From positions 24,681,615 through 24,745,614 of the forward strand of contig OZ024940.1 of the NCBI GenBank assembly GCA_964017235.1: a stretch of 64,000 bases of DNA, read 5' to 3'. The position numbers and the translations under genes were made by a program. Origin of the DNA: Sabellastarte sp. h YS-2021 (lineage: Eukaryota > Annelida > Polychaeta > Sabellida > Sabellidae). Below, one piece after another: positions 19,668 through 29,670 of this stretch. The notes under the pieces were generated by a model. It was not told where the DNA came from. It was given only the letters and a program-made list of their open reading frames with translations, and did no database searches. Numbering within the stretch: the first letter of the stretch is position 1; every line of letters starts with the position of its first letter.

Positions 19668-21908
19668 CAATTATTGTGTAACAAACCCGGTGTTAGAAAA
19701 CTGGTCGTTAGGGGGAGTAGCAGAAACTCTAAGAACTTTAAAATCAAATGTAAGTTACTGTTTTGTCAGTCCTGTACCTTTTCCAACAAGAAATGTAAGG
19801 CAGCCGCAAAAGAAAATCTGTGAACTCTGTTTCTTCTGTCGTTCAGTGTGTTTCTGCCCCATCTGTTCCCAATGTCCACAGTGTTGTTCATGCTCCAGTA
19901 GTAGGCGGCTGTCTACAGCCTTTTTGGCAGGTCTGGGCGCGCCTAGGAGCCAACCGAAAGGTAGTGTCAATTTTGAAAGAGGGTTACATACTACCATTCA
20001 ATCTCAAACCCCCACTAGTCAGAGACCCCATGATAATCAGTGGTTATGCAGACCCCCCTGAGAAATCTCTACCTAAGGGAGTCTGTACAAAATCTTCTGC
20101 ACAAGAGGGCCATAGAGATGTTGGGGGTTCGGACATCTCTAGCCTTCTACAACAGACTATTCATAGTCCCAAAACCAAACCAGAAATGGCGTCCAGTTTT
20201 GGACCTCAGTGCTCTAAACAAATTTTTGAGCGTAAAAACATTCAAGATGGAAACTCCAGAGACAATCTGGATTTCCCTCCAACAGGGAGAATGGGTGACT
20301 TCGCTGGATTTCAGCGACGCATATTTTCACATCCCTGTTCACACCGGGTCCCGGAAATACCTCAGGTTCCACTTCCAGAACCTTTCCTACCAGTTCCGGT
20401 CCCTCCCCTTTGGTCTCTCAACAGCTCCAATGGAGTTCACGGGTGTGGTCAAAGAAGTAAAATTGATGGCTCAAACCAGGGGTATAAGGATCCACCAGTA
20501 CCTAGACGACTGGTTGATTCGAGCCCCCGCCAGAGAATCCTGCCACCAGGGCACTCAATCCCTCCTACAAAAGTCAGAACTAGAACCCAAACAGATTTTC
20601 GAGTTCGTGGGTTACAAGTACGATCTCTCTCAAGGACTGGTCTTACCGACTCAGAACCGTTGGGAGTCGATTCTCCAAAGGTTGGAATCCATTCTATCCA
20701 AACCAAGTTGCCGAGTCAGGAAATTTATGTCCCTGATAGGCCTGCTTACAGCAACAGAAAAGCAGGTTCCCCTGGGGAGACTCCACATGAGACCCATCCA
20801 GTGACACCTCAAATGACATTGGAGAGTTCCAGAATCCCTGGAAAAGGAGATTCCTGTCCCAGGGTCTCTTCACCCACACCTTCTATGGTGGACCAAGGAG
20901 ACAAATGTCTTGACAGGACAGCCTTTACATCCTTTGAGTCATGCTGTTCAAATCTTTACAGATGCCTCAAAAGAAGGCTGGGGTGCTCACTTAGGCGACT
21001 TCACGGCAAGAGGCATTTGGTCAGTTCCAGAAAGTCATCTTCACATAAACTTCCTGGAACTAAAAGCTGTCTTACTAGCCTTGAAAAGATTCCAGCACTT
21101 AGTACAAGGAAAAGTAGTTCTTCTAGTTGCCACAGACAACACCACAGTTGTGGCATACATCAACAAGGAAGGAGGTATGAGGTCAGGCTCATTTTGTGCC
21201 CTTCTATGGCGACTCCTGTGTTGGTGCAATCTGAGACAGGTGGTACTAAAGGCCAGGCACATCCCTGGTCGTCTGAATGTGATTGCAGACAAGCTATCTC
21301 GTCAAGGCCAAGTCATTCAGACAGAATGGTCACTTCACCAGGAGGTCTGCGACCTCCTGGTTCAGACCTGGCACCATCCCCAAGTGGAGATGTTTGCAAC
21401 AAAGTACAATTGCAAAATAGCCCAGTACGTGTCTCCAGTGCCGGATCCCAGTGCATGGGCAGTGGACGCCCTAACGTTCTCTTGGGAAAACCTAGACATG
21501 TATGTTTTTCCCCCAGTGTCGTTACTGGGCAAGGTGGTCAGCAAACTGTCGGACCATCTTTACAAGAGAGTGATCCTAATAGCTCCGGGTTGGCCCAACA
21601 TGCCATGGTTCTGGGACCTGGTGGAACTGTCGTCTCAGATTCCTCTTTGCCTACCCAGTCATCCCGACCTAGTGACACAGCCATTCAACAAGGCACGTCA
21701 CAGGAATCTGATCAATCTAAACCTACACGCCTGGCTCCTAGAGCCGAGGCAATCAAGGAGCAGGGTTTCTCTAGCCCAGTGGCATCACGAATTGAGGCTC
21801 CTCAAAGAAGTTCAACCAGAACAGTCTATGAGGCAAAGTGGTCCGTTTTTGTCAGATGGTGTGAATCAGGTCAGGTGGACTTCAGGTCTCCATCTCTCAA
21901 ACAAATAG
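19668..21908 (+). pseudogene. Element A RT-RNase H-methyltransferase, lightly damaged
   Basis: This is the pol of element A in the +1 frame to gag. Near 20055 an extra C in a C run shifts frame before the RT core. The core then reads TSLAFYNRLFIVPKPNQKW, SLDFSDAYFHIP, LPFGLSTAP and YLDD (20499-20510). Ten residues after TQSLL are lacking relative to B. A TGA replaces Trp at 20802-20804. RNase H follows (IFTDASKEGWGAHL near 20955; VATDNTTVVAYINKEGG) and the MT blocks VEMFATKYNCK, DALTFSWENLDMY and APGWPNMPWFWDL (about 21583-21621). An early Cys-rich stretch in the gag frame (19819-19887) overlaps its start. Confidence 0.88.
19819..19887 (+). other. Cys-rich block in the gag frame of A
   Basis: It reads ICELCFFCRSVCFCPICSQ followed by CPQCC, aligned with the B, C and D blocks. 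In A it is separated from the gag stop by a frameshift near 19812 (the preceding FCQSCTF part is one frame away), so it is a decayed version. Confidence 0.6.
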
Positions 21909-22801
21909 CAGATTTTCTCCTACATTTATTCCAGGAGAAGAATCTTCAACCCAGTACCATTGATGGTTACAGATCAGCCATTGCGGACAAGTTAGGCAAT
22001 TCTTCCTTGAATGTGAGCAAAGATGAAAACTTAACTCGCCTTTTGGACAGTTTTCACAGAGATAGACCAAAGGGTAGGCGGGGAATTCCTTCGTGGAATC
22101 TCTCTCTGGTTTTGCATCAACTCACCAAACCACCATTTGAGACTCTCAGAAAGGCCTCATTAAAACATCTGACCTTTAAAACGGTGTTCCTCCTCGCTCT
22201 GGGTTCTGGGAAGCGTAGGAGTGAAATCCACGCGTGGCTGAACAAAAATATTAGACACCAAGCTGACTGGTCAAAAGTGTCCCTTTACCCGTCTCCAAGT
22301 TTCTTGGCTAAGAACCACTTAGCAAAAGAGGGGCCAGAGTGTGTCGCTGCAGTGGTTATTTCAGCCCTGGCTCCTACTCTGGACAAGTCCCTGAAGGAGG
22401 ACAGGTCACTCTGCCCAGTTAGAGCTTTGCGCTACTATCTGGACAAAACTCAAGATCTCAAACAAGGAAAAGAGCTGGTTTTTGTCTCCTTCTAAAAGGG
22501 TTTCACGAAGGATATTTCTCCAGCTACGATCTCGTCTTGGATTAAGCAGACGGTTATCCTTTTCTGTGAACTATCAGATCAGGAGTCTCTAACCCTTCAC
22601 CAGGTGAATGTGCATGACGTTAGAGCCTTCGCGGCTTCTAAAGCCTTTCAAGGTGGCATCTCACTAGACCAGATCTTAGCTGCATGCCACTGGAAGTCCC
22701 ACAACACCTTTACTCGATTCTACCTTAAAGATGTTGCGTGGGCAGATTCGGAGCTTTTTCACTTAGGTCCAGTGGTGGCTGCACAGCAGATCCACCAATA
22801 A
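21740..22801 (+). pseudogene. Element A tyrosine recombinase with one nonsense codon
   Basis: The frame enters YR with EQGFSSPVASRIEAPQRSS and runs continuously to TAA at 22799-22801 except for one TAA (22493-22495), where B has a Lys codon. Catalytic residues are in place: SGKRRSEIHAW (about 22208), HDVR (22613-22624), CHWKSHNTFTRF and Tyr (22721-22723). The same frame is open upstream for almost the whole RT gene from 19820, about 890 codons in all. Confidence 0.88.
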
Positions 22802-22963
22802 ACCTTCTAGGCTCCTATTTTGTAAATAGTGTACATAATAGTTAAGGTTTTTTACTAGGTTGCCTGAGGCACTAAGTATGAGACCATTATTCCACTCTTA
22901 CAGGCTAAATGGAATCTCTAGGACTGAACTCTTCTCTGTTCCTCCTCTCAGAGCAGAAAAAAA

Positions 22964-22976
22964 GGGGGGGGGGGGG
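22964..22976 (+). repeat. Oligo-G tract downstream of the A recombinase
   Basis: Thirteen G directly follow an A run, about 160 bp after the YR stop. Confidence 0.8.
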
Positions 22977-23106
22977 AGTGGCACTGCTTGGTACCTTAAG
23001 GACCAGTTTTGAGCTTCTTTATCAGCCAGGCCAGAGGTTACGTGCCTATCTATAGAGTTCCTTCTAGTCCTGAGGAAGCTGCCCTCCTTCCACTGGGTAG
23101 TTATTC

Positions 23107-23205
23107 TAGCTATCGTCTGTTAGGTAAGATGTATTAACGCAATGAAATTGCAAATTTTAATTAGTAAATTAAATTTTTATTAGTTAATACCTTACCTAAC
23201 AGACG
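23107..23205 (+). repeat. ICR of element A
   Basis: TAGCTATCGTCTGTTAGGTA...CCTTACCTAACAGACG. Its reverse complement predicts a left tip TTTTATTGCG...AACAGACG that is missing at 11138. Confidence 0.9.
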
Positions 23206-23477
23206 GGAGATTCCCACCCGGCCTTCCCCGCTTTTCAGCTTCAGTTAACCTAATTTGGGACGAAAAAGATGCTATGACGTCATGTCCCTCTGGCGAATAA
23301 AGCAGGAACTAGGCCACCTGGCGAGTGGATTGGAGTGTACCGGTCCGGCCGGAGGTGAAACTCAGGACGTCTTTTTCTGGCATTTGGCGGGACCGGCTGG
23401 CGCCGGACAATAGCTATCGTCTGTTAGGTAAGGTATTAACTAATAAAAATTTAATTTACTAATTAAAATTTGCAATT
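23206..23477 (+). repeat. Right inverted terminal repeat of A
   Basis: An inverted match to the left repeat with the CRE box at 23275-23282. It ends AAAATTTAATTTACTAATTA and TTGCAATT. Confidence 0.9.
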
Positions 23478-23709
23478 TAACCTGTATTTGAGACCCATGA
23501 ATGATCCACTCAGAGGACTTTTTTTTAAAATTGACCCCCCAAAAATGAAAAAAATGGTTTGACCAAAAAAAAAAAAAATGAAAAATAGTTTATAATACAT
23601 GTAATTGTGAATCACACAAAATGGATGCTTCAAAAATACCCAGTGAATGCTTGTGGTGTGAGAGATGGCGTGTCTGGGGATATGTTGGCGTTGAGTCAGC
23701 GCAATCTAG

Positions 23710-24235
23710 TTCTGTAATGTAAAGTCCTATGTTACCTATGGCTACTACTTGTTTAAATTAATGTATTATAATGTAATTCTGCAATGTAAAGTCCTGTCTT
23801 GCTTACGAGTACTGCTTATTATAATGTATTATAATGTAATTCTGCAATGTAATGTCCTGTCTTGCTTACGAGTACTGCTTATTATAATGTATTATAATGT
23901 AATTCTGCAATGTAAAGTCCTGTCTTGCTTACGGGTACTGCTTATTATAATGTATTATAATGTAATTCTGTAATGTAAAGACAGGTCCTCTGTGGCCAGT
24001 GGGTCAGCAAGTTTGGCTTCTTAAATCACAGGCTGTGTGGTTCAAGTACCAAAAGGGGTAATGCTGAGAACCTGGTCAATATGACCCTGGCTGTTGAACA
24101 GGACCTTTGTAATGTAAAGTCCTGTCTTGCTTACAGTTAGTTACTACTTGTTATAATGTATTATAATGAAATTCTGTGATGTAAAGTCCTGTCTTGTTGA
24201 ACTACTTATTATAATGTATTATAAATGGGGAAGAG
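23710..24235. repeat. 63-bp tandem repeat interrupted by a SINE
   Basis: Units containing TATTATAATGTAATTCTG and AATGTAAAGTCCTGTCTTGC repeat about four times at 23755-23985 with a ~63-bp period, then again near 24110-24230. Because the period is a multiple of three, one frame is open (MYYNVILQC...), which is not evidence of a gene. A SINE-like block at about 23985-24107 interrupts the array. Confidence 0.75.
23985..24107 (+). repeat. tRNA-derived SINE-like repeat within the tandem array
   Basis: GTGGCCAGTGGGTCAGCAAG and TGTGTGGTTCAAGTACC give A- and B-box-like sites. The tail AATGCTGAGAACCTGG...CTGGCTGTTGAA is shared with the copy at 8588-8765. Confidence 0.55.
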
Positions 24236-24240
24236 AGAGG

Positions 24241-24440
24241 GGGGCTCAGTGGTGTAGTGGGAGACACACTCATCTCATGAGGTCTGCAGTTCAAACCCTG
24301 GACCCTTTCTTTGGGGAAAAATGGTAGTAGTTTTCTGATGCCCGGCAGTTTACAGTGCAGAATCTTGACCAACTAGCACATTACTGGTTTCCTCTGCCCT
24401 TCCTCTAATAAAACTAACTCTTCATGACATAGCCTATACA
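24241..24440 (+). repeat. Second type of tRNA-derived SINE-like repeat
   Basis: GGCTCAGTGGTGTAGTGGGA (A box) and GGTCTGCAGTTCAAACCC (B box) are spaced as in a tRNA. The downstream tail differs from the 8588 family. Confidence 0.6.
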
Positions 24441-24529
24441 ATGCATAGCCTGTAAATCGCCGCTGTATGTTCTAAACTGCAACATTGGTTTAGAAATTTT
24501 TATACAGTCCTAGTATTTTGGACCAAACT

Positions 24530-24915
24530 TGTGTCTTACCAGTTTCTCCTACAGTATTAGGCGTAGTCACCCGATCGTCAATATTTGGCAGTTCCTCCTT
24601 TCCACTCCTCACTCTACAAGTCAGTCAAACACTTTGGCCTTAGTTTTGCTTTTGATGCTCCCAAGATTTGGAATGACCTTTGTAATGATGTACGTAGTTC
24701 CACATGTATTGCTTCCTTCGGGAAAAAGCTCAAAACTTACCTCTTTGCAAAAGCCTATCTGCCATAGCCTCTCCGTCTTATTGGACTTATGATTATTCAC
24801 ATTGGTTTTGTTCAGAGTGCCTTAGAGTCTGTCAGTTGGTGGAGATTAAGTGCTATAAAAGTCCACCTGAGATTAGAGTGTGTTTGAAAGCTACGTTAAA
24901 TCCAGATAAATAAAT
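24530..24915 (+). mobile_element. LINE 3' fragment (C-terminal end of a non-LTR RT ORF)
   Basis: The frame around 24585-24767 encodes FGLSFAFDAPKIWNDLCNDV and ASFGKKLKTYLFAKAY, the typical C-terminal pattern of metazoan CR1/L2/RTE-like ORF2 proteins. A short 3' region with an ATAAATAAATAAAT tail ends near 24918. The rest of the element is absent, consistent with 5' truncation. Confidence 0.6.
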
Positions 24916-25029
24916 AAATGTAAAAGAGGGAGAAGATTTCCAAGGGGAATCAGGGGAAGATTTATGTATATGCCGGTGCTCAGGCCTGTAGTACGACTCC
25001 TACCCGTTCTTCTTTTTTCCCACCCACAG

Positions 25030-25266
25030 GTGTGGAGAGAATACCCAGATGGCGGGACTGTCAACTTCCTGCCAGGGATGGGCGGCTTCCTCCAGTCCAT
25101 CATCTACGGCTACGGCGGAGTCCGCATCCGGCCCGAGATGCTTGAATTCCACAACCCAATGCCCCCCGACGGGCTGGAGGGCCTGCGTTTCCACGGTTTC
25201 CACTACCTCGGTGCCAACATGACGATTACCATCTATTCATCACCCAGCCGCAAAGTGGATATAGAA
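25030..25266 (+). CDS. PGGHG: Host gene exon: PGGHG-like, beta-sandwich start
   Basis: This 237-bp exon is phase 0 at both ends: acceptor TTTTTTCCCACCCACAG and donor GAA|GTAAGT. It continues directly from the exon ending at 9149. It encodes VWREYPDGG, NFLPGMGGFLQSIIYGYGGV and a strand-rich FHGFHYLGANMTITIYSS, matching the region after the catalytic barrel of GH65 proteins, where a C-terminal beta domain begins. Its GC content is clearly higher than the surrounding intron. The intron before it is about 15.9 kb and holds elements A and B. Confidence 0.88.
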
Positions 25267-26467
25267 GTAAGTATGCTAGAACCCCCCCTATTATCTGAAT
25301 TATTCAATTATCTGACCTCAAAGCCCACTCTCCCAGGTCCATTTGAGACTGCTATTGTAGCTCTTCTACAATCTTACCATTTTGTTATCTGACCTTATTA
25401 TAACTCTCCCAAGAGGGTCGAATAGTAGAGGTACTACTGGTAATGGTATTGTGGAAAATGGTGATTTCGATACCCAGTATGAGTTTACTCATTGATATTT
25501 GGAAAGAGGTTTAGTTTGTACATCCACCAAGAGGTTAAATTTAGGTGTGCGTTTGTCCTTTTTTTTGATTCTCTGTGTTTGAGGTCACCACTAAAATAAG
25601 GAATAAATCTTTATGAAATTGCGTGGGCCTGACCAAAGCTTAAAAAGAAAAAGTGATTAAATTTGGGAAAAGACGAAAAAATTTGGAAAGATCCAAGCCA
25701 TATTCTGGATACAGAAGAAGAAAATCAGAAATTTTCAAGAGGTCCCATTTTTTCAATGACTTTGGTTCCTCGTGAACGTTACTGCAGATCATAATGTTAT
25801 GTTAACGGAAAAATCCCAATTTTCTTTTAAAATCTGGTTACAGATGACGAGAACGAGGATTTATTGCGCCTTAGAATTTGATACACATTAAGCATTTTGT
25901 AAATAATAAATAATAATATAACAATAACAACTTGACAAAGTTGAATATTTTTAAATTTAGGAATGCCACACGGATATTTGAATTTTTGGGGTGTATGTTG
26001 ATCTAAAATGTGAAGATTTGATTGGCTAGGGGTTAGGGCATGGTTGGTAACACCCCTATCACTGTATCGAGTCCTGTTTTACTTGAATACTGTGATGGTA
26101 CTGTACAACTTGCATGTCGAATCTTATCAGGCATAACTGTGGGAAAACGTATTGAGTATTAGAAACAAAGCCCAAATTTGTAGAAGCTATAAACTCATAC
26201 CTCATATTTTTGTAGATTTTAACACTCCTATGGCGTTTTTCTTTGAGAAAAAGTACCTGCTTTTGTTTCCATGAACTTCACTTCCTGTAAGTCAGCCTCT
26301 TCGATTGGGGATATGCTAGGATGCAATTTTTTTTTATTTGGTATCCCGGAATAGGAAGGGTTTTGTACTGTTGGGATACCGGAATGAAAAGTCTGTCCTG
26401 CTAGGGGTTTCAGAGATACTTTCACATTTTATCAATATAGATTGTGTGATATTCTCTCCCCTGCCAG
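25267..26467. other. Short host intron with a decayed MITE
   Basis: At about 25272-25440 there is a relative of the MITE at 9693-9845 (ends CCCCTATTATCTGAA / AGTAGAGGTACTACTGG). The remainder is AT-rich with no gene. Confidence 0.5.
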
Positions 26468-26549
26468 GTACACAGTATAGCCGACTACCCCCTGGTGCTG
26501 GTGAGGAACTTCACATGGGGCAGAGGCGGGGAGGAATCCATGAATCCAG
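26468..26549 (+). CDS. PGGHG: Host gene exon: PGGHG-like, small internal exon
   Basis: This 82-bp exon lies between acceptor TCTCCCCTGCCAG and donor CAG|GTGAGT; it enters in phase 0 and leaves in phase 1. It encodes VHSIADYPLVLVRNFTWGRG and GEESMNPG, a C-terminal beta-domain segment. The split Gly codon (G, then GA at 57898) is restored across the following intron, which is 31.3 kb and filled by the nested DIRS stack. Confidence 0.8.
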
Positions 26550-26916
26550 GTGAGTCCCGGTGTTTATCGGTGTCATCGCGAGCGTCAATATCACAGATTC
26601 ACCGGTGATGAAAGAAATGGACGATCATCAAGAGTTAATGATCATCCGCGATGCATCTCATAAACATATTCAGCCATTCAACCATTCAACCATTAACATA
26701 TAATTTCTACTTTTATGTGGTTTTGTTTTGACTTGTGACGTAACTATGGTAACGACTCCTTCCAATACTACAGGAAGTAAAAAAAAAACGTAATTTTATT
26801 TCACTTTTCATTGCTTCAAATATTCACCATTTTCATAACAGCTGCCCACACAAATGACACATAAAATCTATTTGATTTCAGTGTAAGTTATCAATGCACA
26901 TTATTTAAAGAGCAAA

Positions 26917-27357
26917 TTTTATTGCGCTACAATAGCTTACCATGTGGGACTGAATGCTGTTCTCGGATGGCCAACGTCTAAGAAAAATAGACATTTATAG
27001 TTGGCCGTAGCCTAAGGTTGTCCTCTCGTGGTACACTACGAGAGCTCTTCCTACTTTCTCGTTGGCTGCATGGACTGGTAGCTTCTATCACTTACACAGA
27101 TATTTTCATCTATTTCTCAGCACATACGTATTGTTGGATGTTAATTTTTGGTCATTTCATGTAATATATAACATGGTTTATTCTGTGAAAGTTACGTTTC
27201 GACAGGATAAGTATTTTTTTCTTATTTTGGTTTTCCTCGGTACAGGCTTTTTCATGTACGTTTTTATTGTGTTTCAAGATGTCTGCCCACCAAACTAATA
27301 AAGATAAGCCGAGATCTGTTAAATGTCGCCACTTTTGCTTTGCGTTTGATTCACATA
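26917..27357 (+). mobile_element. DIRS element E, segment 1 (outermost of the stack)
   Basis: The left ITR from TTTTATTGCGCTACAATAGC matches 55540-55784 inverted, including GGCCAACGTCTAAGAAAAAT and CGTGGTACACTACGAGA. This shows that E runs from 26917 to 55784, with C and D inserted inside it. The segment includes the gag start. Confidence 0.92.
27279..27357 (+). pseudogene. Element E gag, N-terminal tip (split by C)
   Basis: ATG 27279 starts MSAHQTNKDKPRSVKCRHFC, near-identical to F's MSLHQANKDKPRAQKCRHFC, and reads to FDSH. Element C begins at that point. The continuation YCPTCRESGKGDDPCV is found 16 kb away at 43441. Confidence 0.88.
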
Positions 27358-29024
27358 TTTTATTGCGTTAATACATCTTACCTAGTGGACAGATGCATTT
27401 GTCCGGCGCCTTGCCGGTCACGCCAAACGTTAGAAAAAAACGTCCTGAGCTGGGCTCTGGCCGGGACCGGTAGTGTCGCGACAAAGGCATTGGGGATGAC
27501 CCTTGTGTTAAAGACAAGCAATGTAGTGTGTGCGATTCCTTCTCTGATGAACAAAGAGAGTTGATTTCTACCCCATCTTACAGAATTAGAAAAGAACGTA
27601 AAGCAGGTACTTTAGTCTCACCTAAAGAGGTTGAAGTTATTGCTTCCGCTGATTCCTCTGCTGAACCAACATTTGCTGCCCCTCCTCAGGGCATGTCTCA
27701 ACCTTCCACGTTTGTCACAGCAGAACAGTTTTCGTTGATGAACGATAAATGGGCAGAACAATTTGCACGTGTAGAAGCCTTGTTAAGCAGAGGAAATGTT
27801 TTCTCCACCCCAAAAGCGGCGGTGAATCCTTCAAGTTCAAAAGCTGTACTTTCTGATTCCCCCTTTAATTGCCCCGGCCCACCGGTCCGGTGGAGACCCC
27901 GGCAGTGCAGGAGGCTGGTGCTAAATCTGGGGAGAATAAACTAAAGAAGTCTAAAGACAAAAAGCACAAGAAATCTGTCAAAATGTCTGATAACCCGGTT
28001 TCCTTGGATCAACCGGTCCCTGCCTTGGGCACCTCCGGTCCGGAGAGTGTAGCGCAGGCTCCAGTACAGAAGAAAGCACCCCCGGCATCTTCAGTCACCC
28101 TTCCACAGCCAGTCCTGCTGGTGACATTTTTATGGCCAAGTCTTCAACAGCCTCCTCAGGCTCTGCTTTTCCTGGTGCTTTTAATCTTCCACTGGAACCG
28201 GACGACATAGATTTTGATAACCCTTTGGCCAGTTCTGATGTGTCGTCTGAACAATCTGACTCTGATGAAGGTGAGATCTCATCCGATACTCTAGAACGCC
28301 GAGACCAAACTGAGGAGATGAACTACAGAGAAACTGTAAGATCTGTTCACTCCTTCATGGGGTGGACTCACATACCGGACTTTGAAAGTGACCTGAATGA
28401 GCCGGATAAATCCAATAACCCTTGGAAGGGTAAGAACCCTAAAAGGCCTGCACGTATTTCAGTCGAGATGCCACTGGATGACTGGCTGTGCCAGAAGTTG
28501 GAGCGACTCAATACAGTAGTGGCGGAAGGTTATCCTTCAAGAGCCCAAGACTTGGCCGGGCTTAAAAAAGACCAGTTTGTAAAAATTCCCAAGTCACAGG
28601 AAAGGTGGTACCAGATGTATACCATCAAACAAGATGGCCCCCACAGACCAGGTAGGAAACTCTTCAGTTGGCACAATACCGAAGCAAAACTTAACTCCCA
28701 GTTTCCAAGGATTACTAAGGCTTCTGCCTATCCAGCTCCAGGTCCTCCTTCTAGACCAATATCTCAGGAATACCTCAGAAGGTGGGAGAAGTGCACCTGA
28801 GAAAACTCTTATATCATTAACAATGCTGCAGGGTTCAACCGGTACGCTAGTGAGTTGCAAGAAAAAATGTCTAGCAATGTTGCCATGTTATGTTCCCGGA
28901 TCAACAAGGACAAAGCCCCTAAGGAAGTTACTGGTGCCCTGAACGACCTCAAGGACCTTATGGCTTTTCACCAAAGTGTCTCTGTTGCCATGGGCACGGC
29001 TTTACAACATCTCGCGGACAGTGT
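27358..29024 (+). mobile_element. DIRS element C, 5' segment (inserted in the gag of E)
   Basis: The left ITR (27358-27478) is TTTTATTGCG...CCTAGTGGACAG...GCGCCTTGCCGGTCACGCC, inverse to 43300-43440. At 27478 the repeat jumps straight into gag coding (CGACAAAGGCATTGG). In D about 300 bp of inner repeat, leader and gag start lie here, so C has lost its 5' UTR and the gag ATG. C resumes at 39133. Confidence 0.9.
27479..29024 (+). pseudogene. Element C gag, 5' part, lacking its start
   Basis: It begins inside the Cys/His cluster (KGIGDDPCVKDKQCSVCDSF) and continues ISTPSYRIRKERKAGTLVS, as in D. A shift near 27890 moves the frame, which is resumed at 28132 by the acidic SDEGEISSDTLE and YRETVRSVHSFMGWTHIPDF. 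A TGA at 28798-28800 lies after RRWEKCT. Reading then continues ENSYIINNAAGFNRY to ALQHLADSVF, where element G interrupts. The C-terminal end lies at 39133-39475. Confidence 0.85.
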
Positions 29025-29263
29025 TTTTATTGCGAAAAATACACTTACCATTTCCTGACCATAGCTATTTGTTGGTGCCATCCAAGTCACTGGCCAACGT
29101 TGAGAAACGTTTATAGGCTACCTTAAGAAGCCAGTGAGTGAGTGTGGAATAGGAAGCCCCCAATGGTCATGTGACCATGCCAATAGGCGCCATTCATTGT
29201 TTTTGTTGGCCATCCTTGAGTGTGGATGTGTATTGGTAATATTCGTTTTTTCTGGATGATGTT

Positions 29264-29670
29264 TTGGATACATCAATGTCTTTGGCTTCCAATATGTTAC
29301 TGAATAGAAGGGACAATTTCCTCGAACTGTGTCATAGAGATGTGACAGATAAGGATATTGCAAGACTCAGGAATGCTTCTTTGACCAAGAAAGAATTGTT
29401 TAATTCTAAAGTGTTGTCTGAGGTTGAGCAAAACTTCATCCAATGGAGTCAGATCAACCGGGAGCCGGCTTTCAAAAACACAGGGGTGATTCTTATGGTT
29501 CTCGTACTTTTACAGATTCCAAGAAAGAACAGTCACAAAACAGGTACCAGAATGCTGCTTTTCAGAATTTTTGTCAGCAAAACAAACAGACTGATCAAAA
29601 CAAGAGACAATCTGGTTCCTACAACTCCAACAGAGGCTCTGCCCAAGGGGGTAGGGGCAGGAGGAAGTGA
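29264..29670 (+). pseudogene. Element G gag remnant, C-terminal end
   Basis: One frame reads SLASNMLLNRRDNFLELCHR, aligned with the NMANL..RKDSYLDH region of D gag, then RNASLTKKELF. A frame change near 29450 leads to a Gln/Asn/Arg-rich tail (QSGSYNSNRGSAQGGRGRRK) ending at TGA 29668-29670, context AAG-UGA-CUA. The gag N-terminus and its Cys/His cluster are missing between the ITR and this point. Confidence 0.7.

Larger units (their letters stand above)
18525..23477 (+). mobile_element. DIRS element A, 3' segment
   Basis: Continuation of A after the B insertion: second half of gag, RT/RH/MT, YR, G run, ICR and right ITR. The right ITR is the inverse of 11138-11300 (GGCGAATAAAGCAGGAACTA; GGTCCGGCCGGAGG), which shows that 11138 and 23477 are the two ends of one element. 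Confidence 0.92.

Noticed and set aside
23749..23973. ORF of about 74 codons with a repeated 21-residue unit
   Set aside because: It is produced by a 63-bp tandem repeat whose period is a multiple of three. The DNA repeat explains it fully.
24241..24310. Functional tRNA gene
   Set aside because: A- and B-box-like motifs are present but no complete cloverleaf with matched acceptor stem is visible, and a SINE-like tail follows.
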